Origin: CAWFZT01 sp963820415
Lineage (GTDB): Bacteria; Chloroflexota; Anaerolineae; Anaerolineales; Anaerolineaceae
DNA length: 64,000 nucleotides
Direction of reading: 5' to 3'
NCBI GenBank assembly: GCA_963820415.1
Contig: CAWFZT010000011.1
Span: 62,001 to 126,000, forward strand
The notes below the pieces were generated by a model. That model saw nothing but the letters and a program-made list of their open reading frames with translations. It was not told the origin of the DNA and made no database searches. Position numbers and translations under genes: made by a program. Shown here piece after piece: positions 16,579 to 25,195 of this stretch; position 1 is the first letter of the stretch, and each line of letters opens with the position of its first letter.

Positions 16579-17260
16579 ATGAGAAGGTTCGCCATCGCTC
16601 TTTTCACTGCTATTTTAATCGCCGGGCAGTTTTTCACCCCGGTTGCAGCCGCTGCTCCATCGGCTTGGCAGGCATCCGAATCTTGTGGTGATACTTACAC
16701 TGTCCATCGTGGCGATTGGTTGGCCAAGATAGCCCGCTACTGTGGTACTTCGCTCAGCAATATCCTGGCGCTCAACCCGCAGATCTACAATCCAAACTGG
16801 ATCTATGCTGGGATGGTAATTCGCCTGACGGGCAGCCGCGGAGCAGCCGAGGAGGCCGGCTCCCCCGCAACCACGCTACACCCAATCTGCTTACACCTGG
16901 CAGGGGTGGGGCTACAATAGGTATTACCAGTGGCAGGGGGGGTATTATTATGGCTACAGCAGGCCCACTCAATATGCACGGATCAGTCTGTCAACCACAC
17001 GGGCCGGAGCCGGGGACAACGTGACTGTGTCCGTCAGTGGATTTCCTGCGAAGGCAAACATTGACTTCCGAATTGGTCGGAAGGGTAAGTCCTACAGTGT
17101 CGCCTACGATGGGAAAACCAATTCGAATGGCACCGCCAGGATGACGATTCCCATTCCATCCAACGCGGATGAAGGACAATATTGGGTCGTCCGTGTCCTC
17201 ACCACCGAACTGGTAGACGGGGTCGATCTTTACTCTCCATCGATCTATATCACCAACTGA
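16579..17260 (+). pseudogene. Secreted LysM protein, frameshifted
   Basis: AGGAGG precedes the ATG. A signal peptide (to about residue 27) is followed by one LysM domain (DTYTVHRGDWLAKIARYCG to the NWIYAGMVIRL end), which binds peptidoglycan or chitin-like glycans. The frame is lost near 16830-16860. Read in the next frame, the protein continues with a Tyr/Gln/Gly-rich stretch and an Ig-like or adhesive C-terminal domain ending at 17260 (SVSGFPAKANIDFRIG). One indel therefore separates two coherent halves; correcting it would give a protein of about 227 residues. Confidence 0.7.
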
Positions 17261-17704
17261 CCCCATCTATCGATAACGGAGCGCCGATTTCGCCAGGTAC
17301 GACAACGTCAGGGTTTGTGAGTTGTCATCAAAACTTTTTTATTTGACACTCTGCGCGAACTAACCATGACGTAGACAAATATCATCCCTCTCACCCCGCC
17401 AGGTGATGAACCAGCCAATCACCAGGCGGGTCAGCCACTGCCATGTGCTCTCCCAGTTGGTCATCTTTTTGGCCGGCCTGGATATAGCGCCGATCAAGCC
17501 AGGGTCATTATCGTAGAAAGGGCCGACATCACAACTATCGAAGCGGACTAGTTGGTCGACATGATCGCGGCGGTTGACCTGTACGCCGCTGCTATGGCTG
17601 TGCCTGCGGCATAGTTTTCGATGTCGAAAAATCGGGCTATTTTTTAGGTAAAATGTCAGAGGCAGGTGGTGATTCGAGCTGCCTGCCTTTGCAGGCCTGG
17701 ATTG
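17261..17704. other. Intergenic stretch without a recognisable gene
   Basis: About 440 bases. No frame shows a family I recognise and no strong hairpin was seen. Short minus-strand frames around 17400-17480 might be a relic, but I cannot name it. Confidence 0.4.
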
Positions 17705-18064
17705 TTATTTAGATTTTATTGCGGGCTTCCAGGTGGGCAAGATGATTGATTTTAATCCGACTATGAGCATTGCACCAGCGACGAAGGCTGCCACAAACCC
17801 CAGGATGTTCTTCAAAAATTCACCGATAAGGGGTATGGTATTTAACGCTGTTGCTGAAAGGGTTATCGCAACCGCCGCCAGCAAGAAGCTTTGTGTTTCT
17901 TCCGTGGTAATGTAGAGAATGCCGACGATCACACCCAGGATTGCTAACACCCAAACCAACCACACAACCTGGAAGAAAAGCCCCGCCAGTATCGCCAGAA
18001 CCAGACCGACAATGAAAGCCCATTTACCAACTGTTGCAAGTTTCATTTTGACCTTCTTTTCCAT
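17705..18064 (-). CDS. Small four-helix membrane protein
   Basis: 119 residues, almost entirely hydrophobic, with about four membrane segments: residues 12-28, 32-50, 58-78 and 85-108. The N-terminus is Lys-rich (MEKKVKMK) and the C-terminus basic. No catalytic motif. It resembles small integral membrane proteins found in archaea and Chloroflexota that have no assigned function. It stands alone; the upstream region is AT-rich. Confidence 0.65.
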   Translation of the reverse strand: MEKKVKMKLATVGKWAFIVGLVLAILAGLFFQVVWLVWVLAILGVIVGILYITTEETQSFLLAAVAITLSATALNTIPLIGEFLKNILGFVAAFVAGAMLIVGLKSIILPTWKPAIKSK

Positions 18065-18274
18065 AACAAACTAACTGTTGAATGTTACGATGAACTATTT
18101 TCAATGACATAATATATGTCGATGTATACAACCCTTGTCTAGACAAAGGATACGGATTATTGTCTACTCTTTGGAGAAATCCGAAGAGAAAATTAAATCA
18201 TTCACCGACTTGCTCTATACACACAAATATGTTAAAATATACACACAACTGGCGTCATAGCCAAAGGAGTGAAA

Positions 18275-18484
18275 ATGCGCACCAATATAGTCCTGGACGA
18301 TGACCTGGTGAAGCTCGCCCAGCAGTTAACTGGAATCCGTACAAAACGCGCGGTGATCGATACGGCCTTGCGCACCCTGGTGCGTTTGCAGGAGCAGTCT
18401 GCGGCGCGCGAGTTGCGCGGAAAGCTGCGCTGGGAAGGCGACCTGGGTGAATTGAGACAGGAACGCACCCATGCTGGTGGTTGA
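18275..18484 (+). CDS. vapB: VapB-type antitoxin (DUF2191-like)
   Basis: 69 residues. The N-terminal MRTNIVLDDDLVKLAQQLTG and the helix TKRAVIDTALRTLVRL match the ribbon-helix-helix part of VapB antitoxins; the tail (residues 45-69) is the toxin-binding part. The ATG at 18275 follows AAAGGAG. It overlaps the VapC gene by 14 bases. Confidence 0.9.
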   Translation: MRTNIVLDDDLVKLAQQLTGIRTKRAVIDTALRTLVRLQEQSAARELRGKLRWEGDLGELRQERTHAGG

Positions 18485-18869
18485 CACCACGGTCTGGGTG
18501 GATTACTTCAATGGGCAGATCAACCCTGAGACAGAGTATCTCGACCGCGCCCTGTCAGATGAATTGATCCTGGTAGGCGACTTGATCCTGGCGGAGACCC
18601 TGCAAGGTTTCCGAGACGACCGGGATTTTGAGCTGGCGCAGGCTGCCCTGGCAAAATTTGCGCAGGTCGAGATGCTCAATCTGCGGTTGGCGCGCCAGAG
18701 CGCTCAAAATTACCGCGCTTTGCGCAAAAAAGGCATCACCGTCCGCAAAACCATCGACTGCTTAATCGCTACGTTCTGCATCGCAGAAAATCATACGCTG
18801 CTGCACCGCGATAATGATTTTGACGGGTTTGAACTACACCTGGGTTTGAGGGTGACCACCCCGCCGTAA
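18471..18869 (+). CDS. vapC: VapC PIN-domain toxin
   Basis: 132 residues with an intact PIN fold: MLVVDTTVWVDYF (first Asp), the Glu of LAETLQGF, TIDCLIATFC (Asp) and LLHRDNDFD near the end. Expected to cut RNA, commonly tRNA. The start lies inside the vapB gene, so translation is coupled. Confidence 0.92.
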   Translation: MLVVDTTVWVDYFNGQINPETEYLDRALSDELILVGDLILAETLQGFRDDRDFELAQAALAKFAQVEMLNLRLARQSAQNYRALRKKGITVRKTIDCLIATFCIAENHTLLHRDNDFDGFELHLGLRVTTPP

Positions 18870-19025
18870 AAATCATTTTCAGCTTTTAGCTTTTTTCTTT
18901 TATCGGCGCGCATCTGTGTGAATTTGTGATCGAATCCCCGCAGGTTGGGCAACGGCGGCGCAGCGCGCCTGCAATGGTTGGGTACAACTATTACCCTTCT
19001 CTCCTTATGTGAGGGGCGAGGGCCG

Positions 19026-19118
19026 GGATACCTGGTCGGCATATTACAGGCCAGCGAAATGGGTACCAGCGTTTATCGCCATGTGGAGTTTCAGGAATAT
19101 TACGAATTGATGTGGTAG
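19026..19118 (+). pseudogene. C-terminal fragment of a GNAT acetyltransferase
   Basis: 31 codons in one frame read GYLVGILQASEMGTSVYRHV and a FQEYYELMW end, which is the typical last strand region of GNAT-family acetyltransferases. Nothing of the catalytic core is found upstream. It is therefore a relic. The rest of 18870-19190 holds a short dispersed CATCTGTGTGAATTTGTG repeat and nothing else I recognise. Confidence 0.55.
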
Positions 19119-19195
19119 TCAGTGCCAATGCCGAAGCCCGGTTTAATGCGCTGCCAGATCAATCCTTAATTTGTTAGACGGCTTCCTTTTATAGA

Positions 19196-19223
19196 TTGAC
19201 GAAGTGTGTACAGTGTGTATAAT
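19196..19223 (+). promoter_or_regulatory. Strong promoter for hicAB, leaderless start predicted
   Basis: TTGACG (19196-19201) and TATAAT (19218-19223) are 16 bases apart. The expected transcription start, about seven bases after the -10, falls at the HicA ATG (19230), and no ribosome-binding site precedes that ATG. The mRNA is therefore probably leaderless. Confidence 0.7.
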
Positions 19224-19229
19224 AAAGAT

Positions 19230-19427
19230 ATGAACAGTCGTGATATCATAGCAAAACTCAAAGCCGATGGATGGACGCTTGTTCATGTACGGGGCAGTCA
19301 TCATCACTTCAAACATCCTACAAAATCTGGCAGAGTGACTGTTCCACATCCTAAGAAAGACTTACCAATAGGAACGCTTCGGAGTATTTATCGTCAAGCA
19401 GGATGGTTTTGGTCAGAGGAAAAGTGA
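19230..19427 (+). CDS. hicA: HicA mRNA interferase toxin
   Basis: 65 residues of the double-stranded-RNA-binding-like HicA fold. SRDIIAKLKADGW, the catalytic His of VRGSHHHFKHP, VTVPHPKKDLPIGTLRSI and a final QAGW are all typical. An upstream in-frame start would lie inside the promoter, so the ATG at 19230 is used. It is followed after six bases by the HicB antitoxin. Confidence 0.93.
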   Translation: MNSRDIIAKLKADGWTLVHVRGSHHHFKHPTKSGRVTVPHPKKDLPIGTLRSIYRQAGWFWSEEK

Positions 19428-19433
19428 GAACCT

Positions 19434-20042
19434 ATGCGTTATCCAGTTATTATTCACAAAGATCCCGCAAGTGATTATGGTGTGACCGTTCCAGATTTAC
19501 CTGGCTGTTTCAGCGCGGGCGAAACACTTGATGAAGCATTGCAGCAAGTCGTTGAGGCAATTGAGTGCCATCTGGAAGGATTATTGTTGGACGGTGAACC
19601 GGTTCCCACCCCGCAATCAGTCGAGTATCACCGGAGCAACCCTGATTACGCAGATGGCGTATGGGCTATCGTCGCAATAGATTTAACGAAATTGTCGGGT
19701 AAAACAAAGCGGGTAAATGTTACATTGCCTGAACGAATTTTGACATTGATGGATAAATATGCTTCCGAGAATGGTGAAAGTCGTTCAGGGTTGATTACTC
19801 AAGCGGCTCTTGAATACATATCAACTCGCGAGAGTAAGCTAAATAAAGGTTGTTTCTTCCGCCTGGCTCACTGCAGGGTGGGGGATGGCGGCCCGGCGCG
19901 CCAGCAAAGCCAGCACCACCAGCGCCAGCAGCAAGTCCATCACCAGCACGTAGGTCATGCTCTGCGGGCCGGCGCTCTCGAAGTACTGCCCGGTCACCCA
20001 CGGGACGAGCATCGCCCCGGCGCTGCTGCCAATGGCGAATAG
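19434..20042 (+). CDS. hicB: HicB antitoxin with abnormal C-terminal extension
   Basis: The first 135 residues are a normal HicB: YGVTVPDLPGCFSAGET partial RNase-H-like domain, then a ribbon-helix-helix DNA-binding part (VNVTLPERILTLMDKYASENGESRSG and ALEYI). The usual stop after this helix is missing. From about codon 137 the frame runs on for 66 residues antisense to the 3' end of the MFS gene, giving a Gln/His-rich tail that looks non-natural. The original end was probably cut off when this junction formed. The antitoxin may still work, but its tail is not conserved protein. Confidence 0.85.
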   Translation: MRYPVIIHKDPASDYGVTVPDLPGCFSAGETLDEALQQVVEAIECHLEGLLLDGEPVPTPQSVEYHRSNPDYADGVWAIVAIDLTKLSGKTKRVNVTLPERILTLMDKYASENGESRSGLITQAALEYISTRESKLNKGCFFRLAHCRVGDGGPARQQSQHHQRQQQVHHQHVGHALRAGALEVLPGHPRDEHRPGAAANGE

Positions 20043-21047
20043 GCCGGTCACCCTGCCGCTGAGGGTCATCAACTGCCCCGACAGCGACATGGTGGTGGGG
20101 TAGATGGAAGCCAGGGCAAACCCCAGGCCGGCCGAAGTGATCGCCACGGCCGCCAGCGAGCGGGGCCAGAACAGCATGGCCAGCAGGCTGACCAGCGCCC
20201 CGACGAAATCAGCGCGCAGGATGGCGCGCGGGCTGAAGCGAAAAGCCAGTGGGATGGCGGCCAGCCGCCCAAGGGTCAGGGCGCCCCAGAAGACCGAGGT
20301 CAGGTAGGCCGCGTTGGTAGCGTTGGCCAGGTTCATGTTGAGAGCGTAGGTATATACCCACCCGCCGAAGGTCGTCGACGCCCCGTTGTAGCAGGCGAAC
20401 ACCAGCGAAATCAGCACGATCAGCCAGGCATCGTTTTTGCCGCCGTTGATGCTCTGCGCCGCCCTGGGCGAAGCCGGGCTGGGCAGCAAGGCCAGCGCAG
20501 CCGTGGGCAGGATGATCACCGCCAGTAGCAGGTAAGTCCACATCAGCCCGCCCTGGCGGGCGATGAGCTGGGCCACGATGATGGGGGTGATGAAGGTGCC
20601 CACGCCGAAGAAGAAATGCAGCCCGTTCATGAGGGGGCCTACTTTACTGCCGCCATGCACCCATACCAGCAGGGCATTCCCGCCGATGTTGAGTATGCCC
20701 TGCACGGCGCCGGTGATGAACAACACCCCTACCAGCAGCCACAGCAGCGGCACAAACGGGGTCAAGGCGGTGAAAGCGGCCATGCACAGGATCATCAGCG
20801 CCATCACCCGGTGGCCGCGCAGGCGGTCGTAGAGCTGCCCGCCCCACACCGAGCCGAGCAGGCCGCCCAGCGAGCGGGCGGTGAAGAGGATGCCGATGGC
20901 GCCCAGCCCGGCGCGGGTGTTCTCGGCCAGGGCAGGCAGGGTCGGCCCCAGCGAGGCCATGGAGATGCCCATGGCGACGAAAGAGGCGTAGTAGGCAGCG
21001 GTAATATACCCCCGTTCTTTGGGGGCGAGGTTTTTTTGTTTATCCAT
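19839..21047 (-). CDS. MFS transporter
   Basis: 402 residues, 12 membrane segments, with the MFS A-like motif around GGQLYDRLRGHRV (after segment 2). FFFGVGTFITPIIVAQ and GGWVYTYAL resemble sugar-type (FucP/MFSD4-like) carriers; the substrate is not determinable. Its last 200 bases overlap the hicB frame on the other strand. A CCCCC-AAAGAA-CGGGGG palindrome falls in codons 8-13. Confidence 0.85.
   Translation of the reverse strand: MDKQKNLAPKERGYITAAYYASFVAMGISMASLGPTLPALAENTRAGLGAIGILFTARSLGGLLGSVWGGQLYDRLRGHRVMALMILCMAAFTALTPFVPLLWLLVGVLFITGAVQGILNIGGNALLVWVHGGSKVGPLMNGLHFFFGVGTFITPIIVAQLIARQGGLMWTYLLLAVIILPTAALALLPSPASPRAAQSINGGKNDAWLIVLISLVFACYNGASTTFGGWVYTYALNMNLANATNAAYLTSVFWGALTLGRLAAIPLAFRFSPRAILRADFVGALVSLLAMLFWPRSLAAVAITSAGLGFALASIYPTTMSLSGQLMTLSGRVTGLFAIGSSAGAMLVPWVTGQYFESAGPQSMTYVLVMDLLLALVVLALLARRAAIPHPAVSQAEETTFI
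21006..21028. repeat. Possible CCCC/GGGG element in the MFS N-terminus
   Basis: Minus strand reads CCCCCAAAGAACGGGGGTATAT, differing by little from the 24-bp element at 7263 (CCCCCACAGAACGGGGGTTAT). It sits in frame just before the first membrane segment. It may be chance. Confidence 0.35.
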
Positions 21048-21079
21048 TAGTGTATTATACGGCAGGAAACCACGCCGAT

Positions 21080-21140
21080 AGGAAGATCTTCACCCCTTTG
21101 GGTGTGCCAAGGGCGTCGTCAAGGCTCAGGATGACTTTAG
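21080..21140. repeat. Dispersed repeat fragment
   Basis: CACCCCTTTGGGTGTGCCAAGGGCGTCGTCAAGGC-type sequence ending CTCAGGATGACTT. It matches parts of the repeat blocks at 59880-60060 and 22560-22700. Confidence 0.5.
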
Positions 21141-21170
21141 GTGGGGTGCCATTCTCGCAAGGCTGGCGTC

Positions 21171-22424
21171 TTAGACGATTACGTCAACAACGCGTCCCTC
21201 ATGGCGCGACTGTTCGGCGGCAAAGACGGTCAGGTGGGTCTCCAGGGTTTCCCGGGCGCCCGAAAGGATGTGGCTGGTATCCCCGGTCGCCACGGCGTGC
21301 ATGAAGGCTTTTAACACATTCACGTCTCCGTCCCAGTGCCCGCCCTGCGGAGAATTGGGCGGGGTGGTGTCGATCACCTGTGTTTTTCCGGTCAGGTAGT
21401 CATAATGCACGAGTTGGCTCAAGTCGCCGCGCAGCTCGCCGCGCGTGCCGAAGAGGGTGGTCTTGCGGTCGGCGAATTCGGAACACCCTGTCATGGTAAA
21501 AGAGGCTGTCGCGCCATTCTCATAAAGAAGGTTGACCACCTGGTGATCGACCACGTCGTTATCGCACTCATACACGCAGCGCCCGTAGGGGCCCTGGCGC
21601 AGGGCCTGCAATACGGCTTCTTCGGTGAATGTTGGGGTGATCACATCCAGCGGCCAACCCAAAGAGCCCGTGTTTAAACGATCCATATAGAAGCGTTTGG
21701 CCGAATAAGGGCACTGCGCCTCGTAAGCGCAGTCCAGGCAGCGCAGGGCCTCGCCGGCTTCGGCGGGTTTCTGGCTTTTCTTAAAGTGGGTCAGCGAACC
21801 GAAAGAAGACACCTGCACGCAGCGCTGCCCCAGGATGTAGCGCAGCCAGTCGATGTCGTGGCAGGACTTGGCCAGCAGCATGCAAGAGGATTTGGCTTCG
21901 TTGCGCCAGTTGCCGCGCACGTAGGAGTGGGCATAATGCCAGTACCCCACCGGTTCCAGGTGTTGGATGCTGATCACGTCGCCGATCAGGCCCGAATCGA
22001 GGGTCTCTTTCAGCACGCGGGTGTAGTTGAAGTAGCGGAAATCGTGAAATACGGCGAAGAGGATGCGGTTCTTCTCCACCGCCTCGACGATGCGCCGGCA
22101 GTCGGCCGGGTTGGTGGCCATGGGTTTTTCCAGCAGCATGGCGTAGCCTTTCTCTGCAAAGGCCACGGCAGGTTCGGCGTGGTAGCGGTCAGGGGTGGCG
22201 ATGATGACTGCGTCGGCGAACTTGGGCCGGGCAGCCAGGGTGGGCCAATCGGCCGCCACGTGTTCGGGCGGGAGGCTGTGCTGGTCGGCCATGCGCTGGC
22301 GGTAGAAGGGGCGCGGTTCGGCCACCCCCACCACACGCGCCAGGTCGGGATGCTCGGCGGCAAAACGGGCGAAGCTGGAGCCGCGGCTTCCAGCGCCAAC
22401 GATAATCAGAGTGATGGGTTTCAT
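21171..22424 (-). CDS. Gfo/Idh/MocA-family oxidoreductase
   Basis: About 417 residues from the ATG at 22424, which follows AAGGAGA. An N-terminal Rossmann fold (IIVGAGSRGSSFARFA), the EKPMATN motif with the catalytic Lys, and a C-terminal Gfo/Idh domain are present. A Cys cluster near residue 240-255 (CLDCAYEAQCPYS) looks like a metal-binding insertion seen in some members of this family. The reaction would be NAD(P)-dependent oxidation or reduction of a sugar or inositol-type substrate; which one is unknown. It reads toward the MFS gene, 120 bases away. Confidence 0.9.
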   Translation of the reverse strand: MKPITLIIVGAGSRGSSFARFAAEHPDLARVVGVAEPRPFYRQRMADQHSLPPEHVAADWPTLAARPKFADAVIIATPDRYHAEPAVAFAEKGYAMLLEKPMATNPADCRRIVEAVEKNRILFAVFHDFRYFNYTRVLKETLDSGLIGDVISIQHLEPVGYWHYAHSYVRGNWRNEAKSSCMLLAKSCHDIDWLRYILGQRCVQVSSFGSLTHFKKSQKPAEAGEALRCLDCAYEAQCPYSAKRFYMDRLNTGSLGWPLDVITPTFTEEAVLQALRQGPYGRCVYECDNDVVDHQVVNLLYENGATASFTMTGCSEFADRKTTLFGTRGELRGDLSQLVHYDYLTGKTQVIDTTPPNSPQGGHWDGDVNVLKAFMHAVATGDTSHILSGARETLETHLTVFAAEQSRHEGRVVDVIV

Positions 22425-22475
22425 GCAGGTTCTCCTTAATGAGGTTGAGTTTGGGTTTCTTGATCTGGCCCCGTC

Positions 22476-22720
22476 TGAGATTGCTTCGGCGAAGACGCCT
22501 CGCAATGACAGTAAACGGGAAGTGTCATTGCGAACGAGCGTCCTTGGCGAGTGACGCCCTTGACGCGCCCGACGCTCGGCAGCGCACCCGAAGGGGTGAG
22601 GGGCGAGCAATCTCATCGTTGGTCGGAGATTGCTCACTCCTGCGAGCACCTCTTCACACCCTTGGTGTACCTCGGCCTAAGAGGCGCAAGACCTCTTCCA
22701 TGACACCGGGAAAGGTTGGG
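22476..22720. repeat. Block of dispersed CATTGCGA...GCAATCTC repeats
   Basis: Contains GAGATTGCTTCGGCGAAGACGCCTCGCAATGACA, then TGTCATTGCGAACGAGCGTCC and later GAGCAATCTC in inverse order, plus CACTCCTGCGAGCACCTCTTC. The same unit type recurs at 60661-60724. Known as a widespread dispersed sequence in environmental bacteria. Together with unremarkable sequence it fills 22425-22926. Confidence 0.7.
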
Positions 22721-22926
22721 GTCAATTTCCGGACAGACCTAAGTATAACGGAAAATCTGTTTCAGTTACCTCAATTTCAGGTTCTCTATGTGAGGTGCGC
22801 ATCAGGTACAATTAAGCGGTCTCCCAAGCATGCCTTTGGGGTCGAATAAACAGGAGGGCCGATAGAATCCGGCGAGGTTTTGTATCATGTGAAATGGAAC
22901 CCTTTTCTCTTTGCGAAAGGACAGCT

Positions 22927-24202
22927 ATGGAAACCCTCAAACGCCTGGTGCCTTATGCCATCGTGCCGCCCGGATACGAGGCTGTCTACACCGGAGAGGT
23001 CTCGCCCCGGCCGGTCAAAGAGCACGGCTGGCCCGTCTCGATTTACACCGACGAACAGGGCCAGGTCATCCATAAATGGAGCGTATGGACCTGGGAGCCC
23101 GGCGGCGATCAACCCCCGGGTGAGGAAATCCAGCGCCTCAACCGCCTCCAGGTGGCTCTCGGCCCGCTGGACGACGAGACCCGCCGCCTGCGCGCTCACA
23201 TTGGCAGCCTGGTGCAGTGCGAGGCCGGCCTGCCTGTCACCATCGACGAGCTGTTATCGGCCATCGGCCGCGGCCGCCTCGGCCAGCAGACTTTTTACAA
23301 CGGCTGCTGGTGCTGCAGTATGTGGTGGGGAATCGTCCGGCACCCAGCCGGGCCAGGCTCAGGTCATGCAGGATATCGAAGCCTGCCTGACCGCTTACCT
23401 GGCGGGCGTCTCGCTGGAGGAGCTGATGAGGCGCTGCCCCCGGGCGCAGGGTTTCATCCGCCGTACCTTCGCCTGGCTGGGGCCGGAAAAGCAGCTTTCC
23501 CCCCTCAAGCGGCTGTTACTCAGGCGCATGCTCCTGCCATTTGAGTTCTACACCTGGCGCAAGCGTAATTACGACGCCGTCAACCGCAACTGCTTCGAAG
23601 ACGGCGGGCAGGGGCAGCAGCTTGATGAGGAAATCGCCAGTTTGGCCAGCCTGCCCAAAATCTACCCGGATTACGCCACGGAATTCAAGCTGAATTTGCG
23701 CGCTATCCGTTCGCCCGACCAGCAGGCCCTTTACCGCTTGTGCGGCTCCCTGGCCCACGGTCTGCACGGCCTGTCCGACTGCCATCACAGCACCTTCCGC
23801 TGGATCGAGAATTGGATCTATGACATTGGCCTGGGCAAGCGCCAGGCCTCGCCGCGCAAACCGGGCAGTGAGCGCCAACGCCTGGCCCGCCTGCTTTTCA
23901 GCTACAGCCTGGGATTGGATCAGTGGCTGGCCGGCCAGTCGCTGCAGTTCCTCCTGCTCGATTTAGGGCATCTCGACCTGGGCTGCGACCCGAAGGATGA
24001 AATCCTGCGCGTCTACGCCTACCTTGGCGAAGACCGCACTCACGTCAGGCAGTGGCTGGCGGCCTGTTTGTGGTACAGCCTTTCTGGGGGCGGCAATCCA
24101 CAGGGGCTGGTCATCCAGCAAGACCTGCTCGAACGCGCCCGGCGCCTGGGTATTAACCCGCGCACCTGGATGGACGCCCTGTTGAGCCAGGATAAGCCAT
24201 GA
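22927..24202 (+). pseudogene. Unrecognised protein, one frameshift
   Basis: Two coherent frames join near 23320-23345. The first (from the ATG at 22927, preceded by AAAGGA) gives about 135 residues including YAIVPPGYEAVYTGEV. The second gives about 285 residues rich in Leu and Arg, with WRKRNYDAVNRNCF and SLAHGLHGLSDCHH. The joined protein would be near 425 residues, soluble and mainly helical. I do not recognise the family. The stop overlaps the radical SAM start (ATGA), which suggests the two genes work together. Confidence 0.55.
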
Positions 24203-24320
24203 AAATCGTCGAGCGCGACGCCAAATCCATCATTGTTCCTTCCCGCCTTCCGGACGCCGATTATGTGGTCAACCCCTACACCGGCTGCCAGTTCGGCTGT
24301 TTGTACTGCTATGCTACCTT

Positions 24321-24344
24321 CACCCCCGAAGTGCGGGGGTTCAC
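24321..24344. repeat. Possible in-frame CCCC/GGGG element in the radical SAM gene
   Basis: CACCCCCGAAGTGCGGGGGTTC, flanked by TTCACC on both sides, codes about seven residues (TPEVRGF) at a site where relatives go straight from the YCYA-type motif to SRFV. The loop differs from the main element, so membership is tentative. Confidence 0.35.
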
Positions 24345-24727
24345 CAGCCGCTTTGTGAATGAGCCGCGCTCCGGCTGGGGCAGCTACGTCTATGTCAAGA
24401 AAAACGCCGTCGAGCTGGCGATGCGGCAGCTCGAAAAGTGGCCGCCCTCGAAAAAAGAAGCCGTGATTATGTTCAGCTCGGTCACCGATCCCTACCAGGG
24501 CCTCGAACGCCGCTACCAGCTCACCCGCGGCGTACTCCAGGCCCTGGTCGACGCCCGCTACCCCGGCCTGATCACCATTCTGACCAAGTCGCCCCTCGTC
24601 CTGCGGGATGTTGACCTGCTGGAGCGCCTCAACGCCGAGGCCGGCCTGACCATTACTACCGCTGACGACCAGCTCAGCCGCCTGCTCGAGGTGACCGCCC
24701 CGCTGGCCAGCCGCCGCCTGGATACCT

Positions 24728-24750
24728 TCCCCACAGAACGGGGATTTCCA
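24728..24750. repeat. 23-bp CCCC/GGGG element disrupting the radical SAM gene
   Basis: Sequence TCCCCACAGAACGGGG followed by ATTTCCA. Identical to the copies at 26086-26108 and 50607-50629. Its deletion joins ACCT to TGCAACAG and restores the reading frame exactly. Confidence 0.92.
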
Positions 24751-25108
24751 TGCAACAGCTTGCCGCCCGCGGCATTCGCACCTATGCCTTTGTCGGCCCG
24801 CTGCTGCCCCACTTCCGTTACCAGCCGCAGTTATTGGACGAACTGCTGGGCAAGATCGCCGCTGTTGGCGTGGGCGAGGTGTACGTCGAGCACATCAACC
24901 TGACCGGTTACATCCGCGCACGATTATTGAGCGAGCTGTCTTCCGCTCCTGAGGAGGTGCGCCGGGTCTACCAGAGCGCCGATACGCGCCAGCACCGGCA
25001 AATCCTCGACCAGATGGTGCACGACCTGTTGGGTAAGCACGGCCTGAGCGTACGCCTGGGCGGGGCGATCTACCACAGACAGCGTAACTGCCCAGACGAT
25101 GAAGGAAG

Positions 25109-25160
25109 GTGAATTTGAGGTGTTGCGGGTGTCACAACACCCGCAACACCTCAAATTCAC
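25109..25160. terminator. Bidirectional terminator-like inverted repeat
   Basis: Perfect 24-base arms (GTGAATTTGAGGTGTTGCGG and GTGT, then the complement) around a four-base loop. It lies between the converging radical SAM and LysE genes and overlaps the last codons of the former. AT-rich flanks suit termination in both directions. Confidence 0.8.
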
Positions 25161-25195
25161 ATCTTTTCCTATCGGACTGGGCGGTTACCAAATAG

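Larger units (their letters stand above)
24199..25112 (+). pseudogene. SPL-family radical SAM protein interrupted by a 23-bp element
   Basis: The radical SAM Cys motif CQFGCLYCY (residues about 31-39) and the SPL-like layout (GWGSYVYVKKNA, VIMFSSVTDPYQ, LTKSPLVLRDVDLL) are clear. At 24728-24750 the 23-bp CCCC/GGGG element is inserted. Removing those 23 bases restores a single frame of 297 codons that continues QQLAARGIRTYAFVGPLLPHF to the stop at 25112. Another hairpin (CCCCCGAAGTGCGGGGG, 24323-24339) adds residues in frame after YCYATF. As given the product is truncated; the frame-restored protein would be 296 residues, normal for the family. Confidence 0.85.

Noticed and set aside
22476..22720. 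GCAATCTC/CATTGCGA blocks as new mobile elements
   Set aside because: This dispersed repeat type is widespread in environmental bacterial genomes and not specific to this window.
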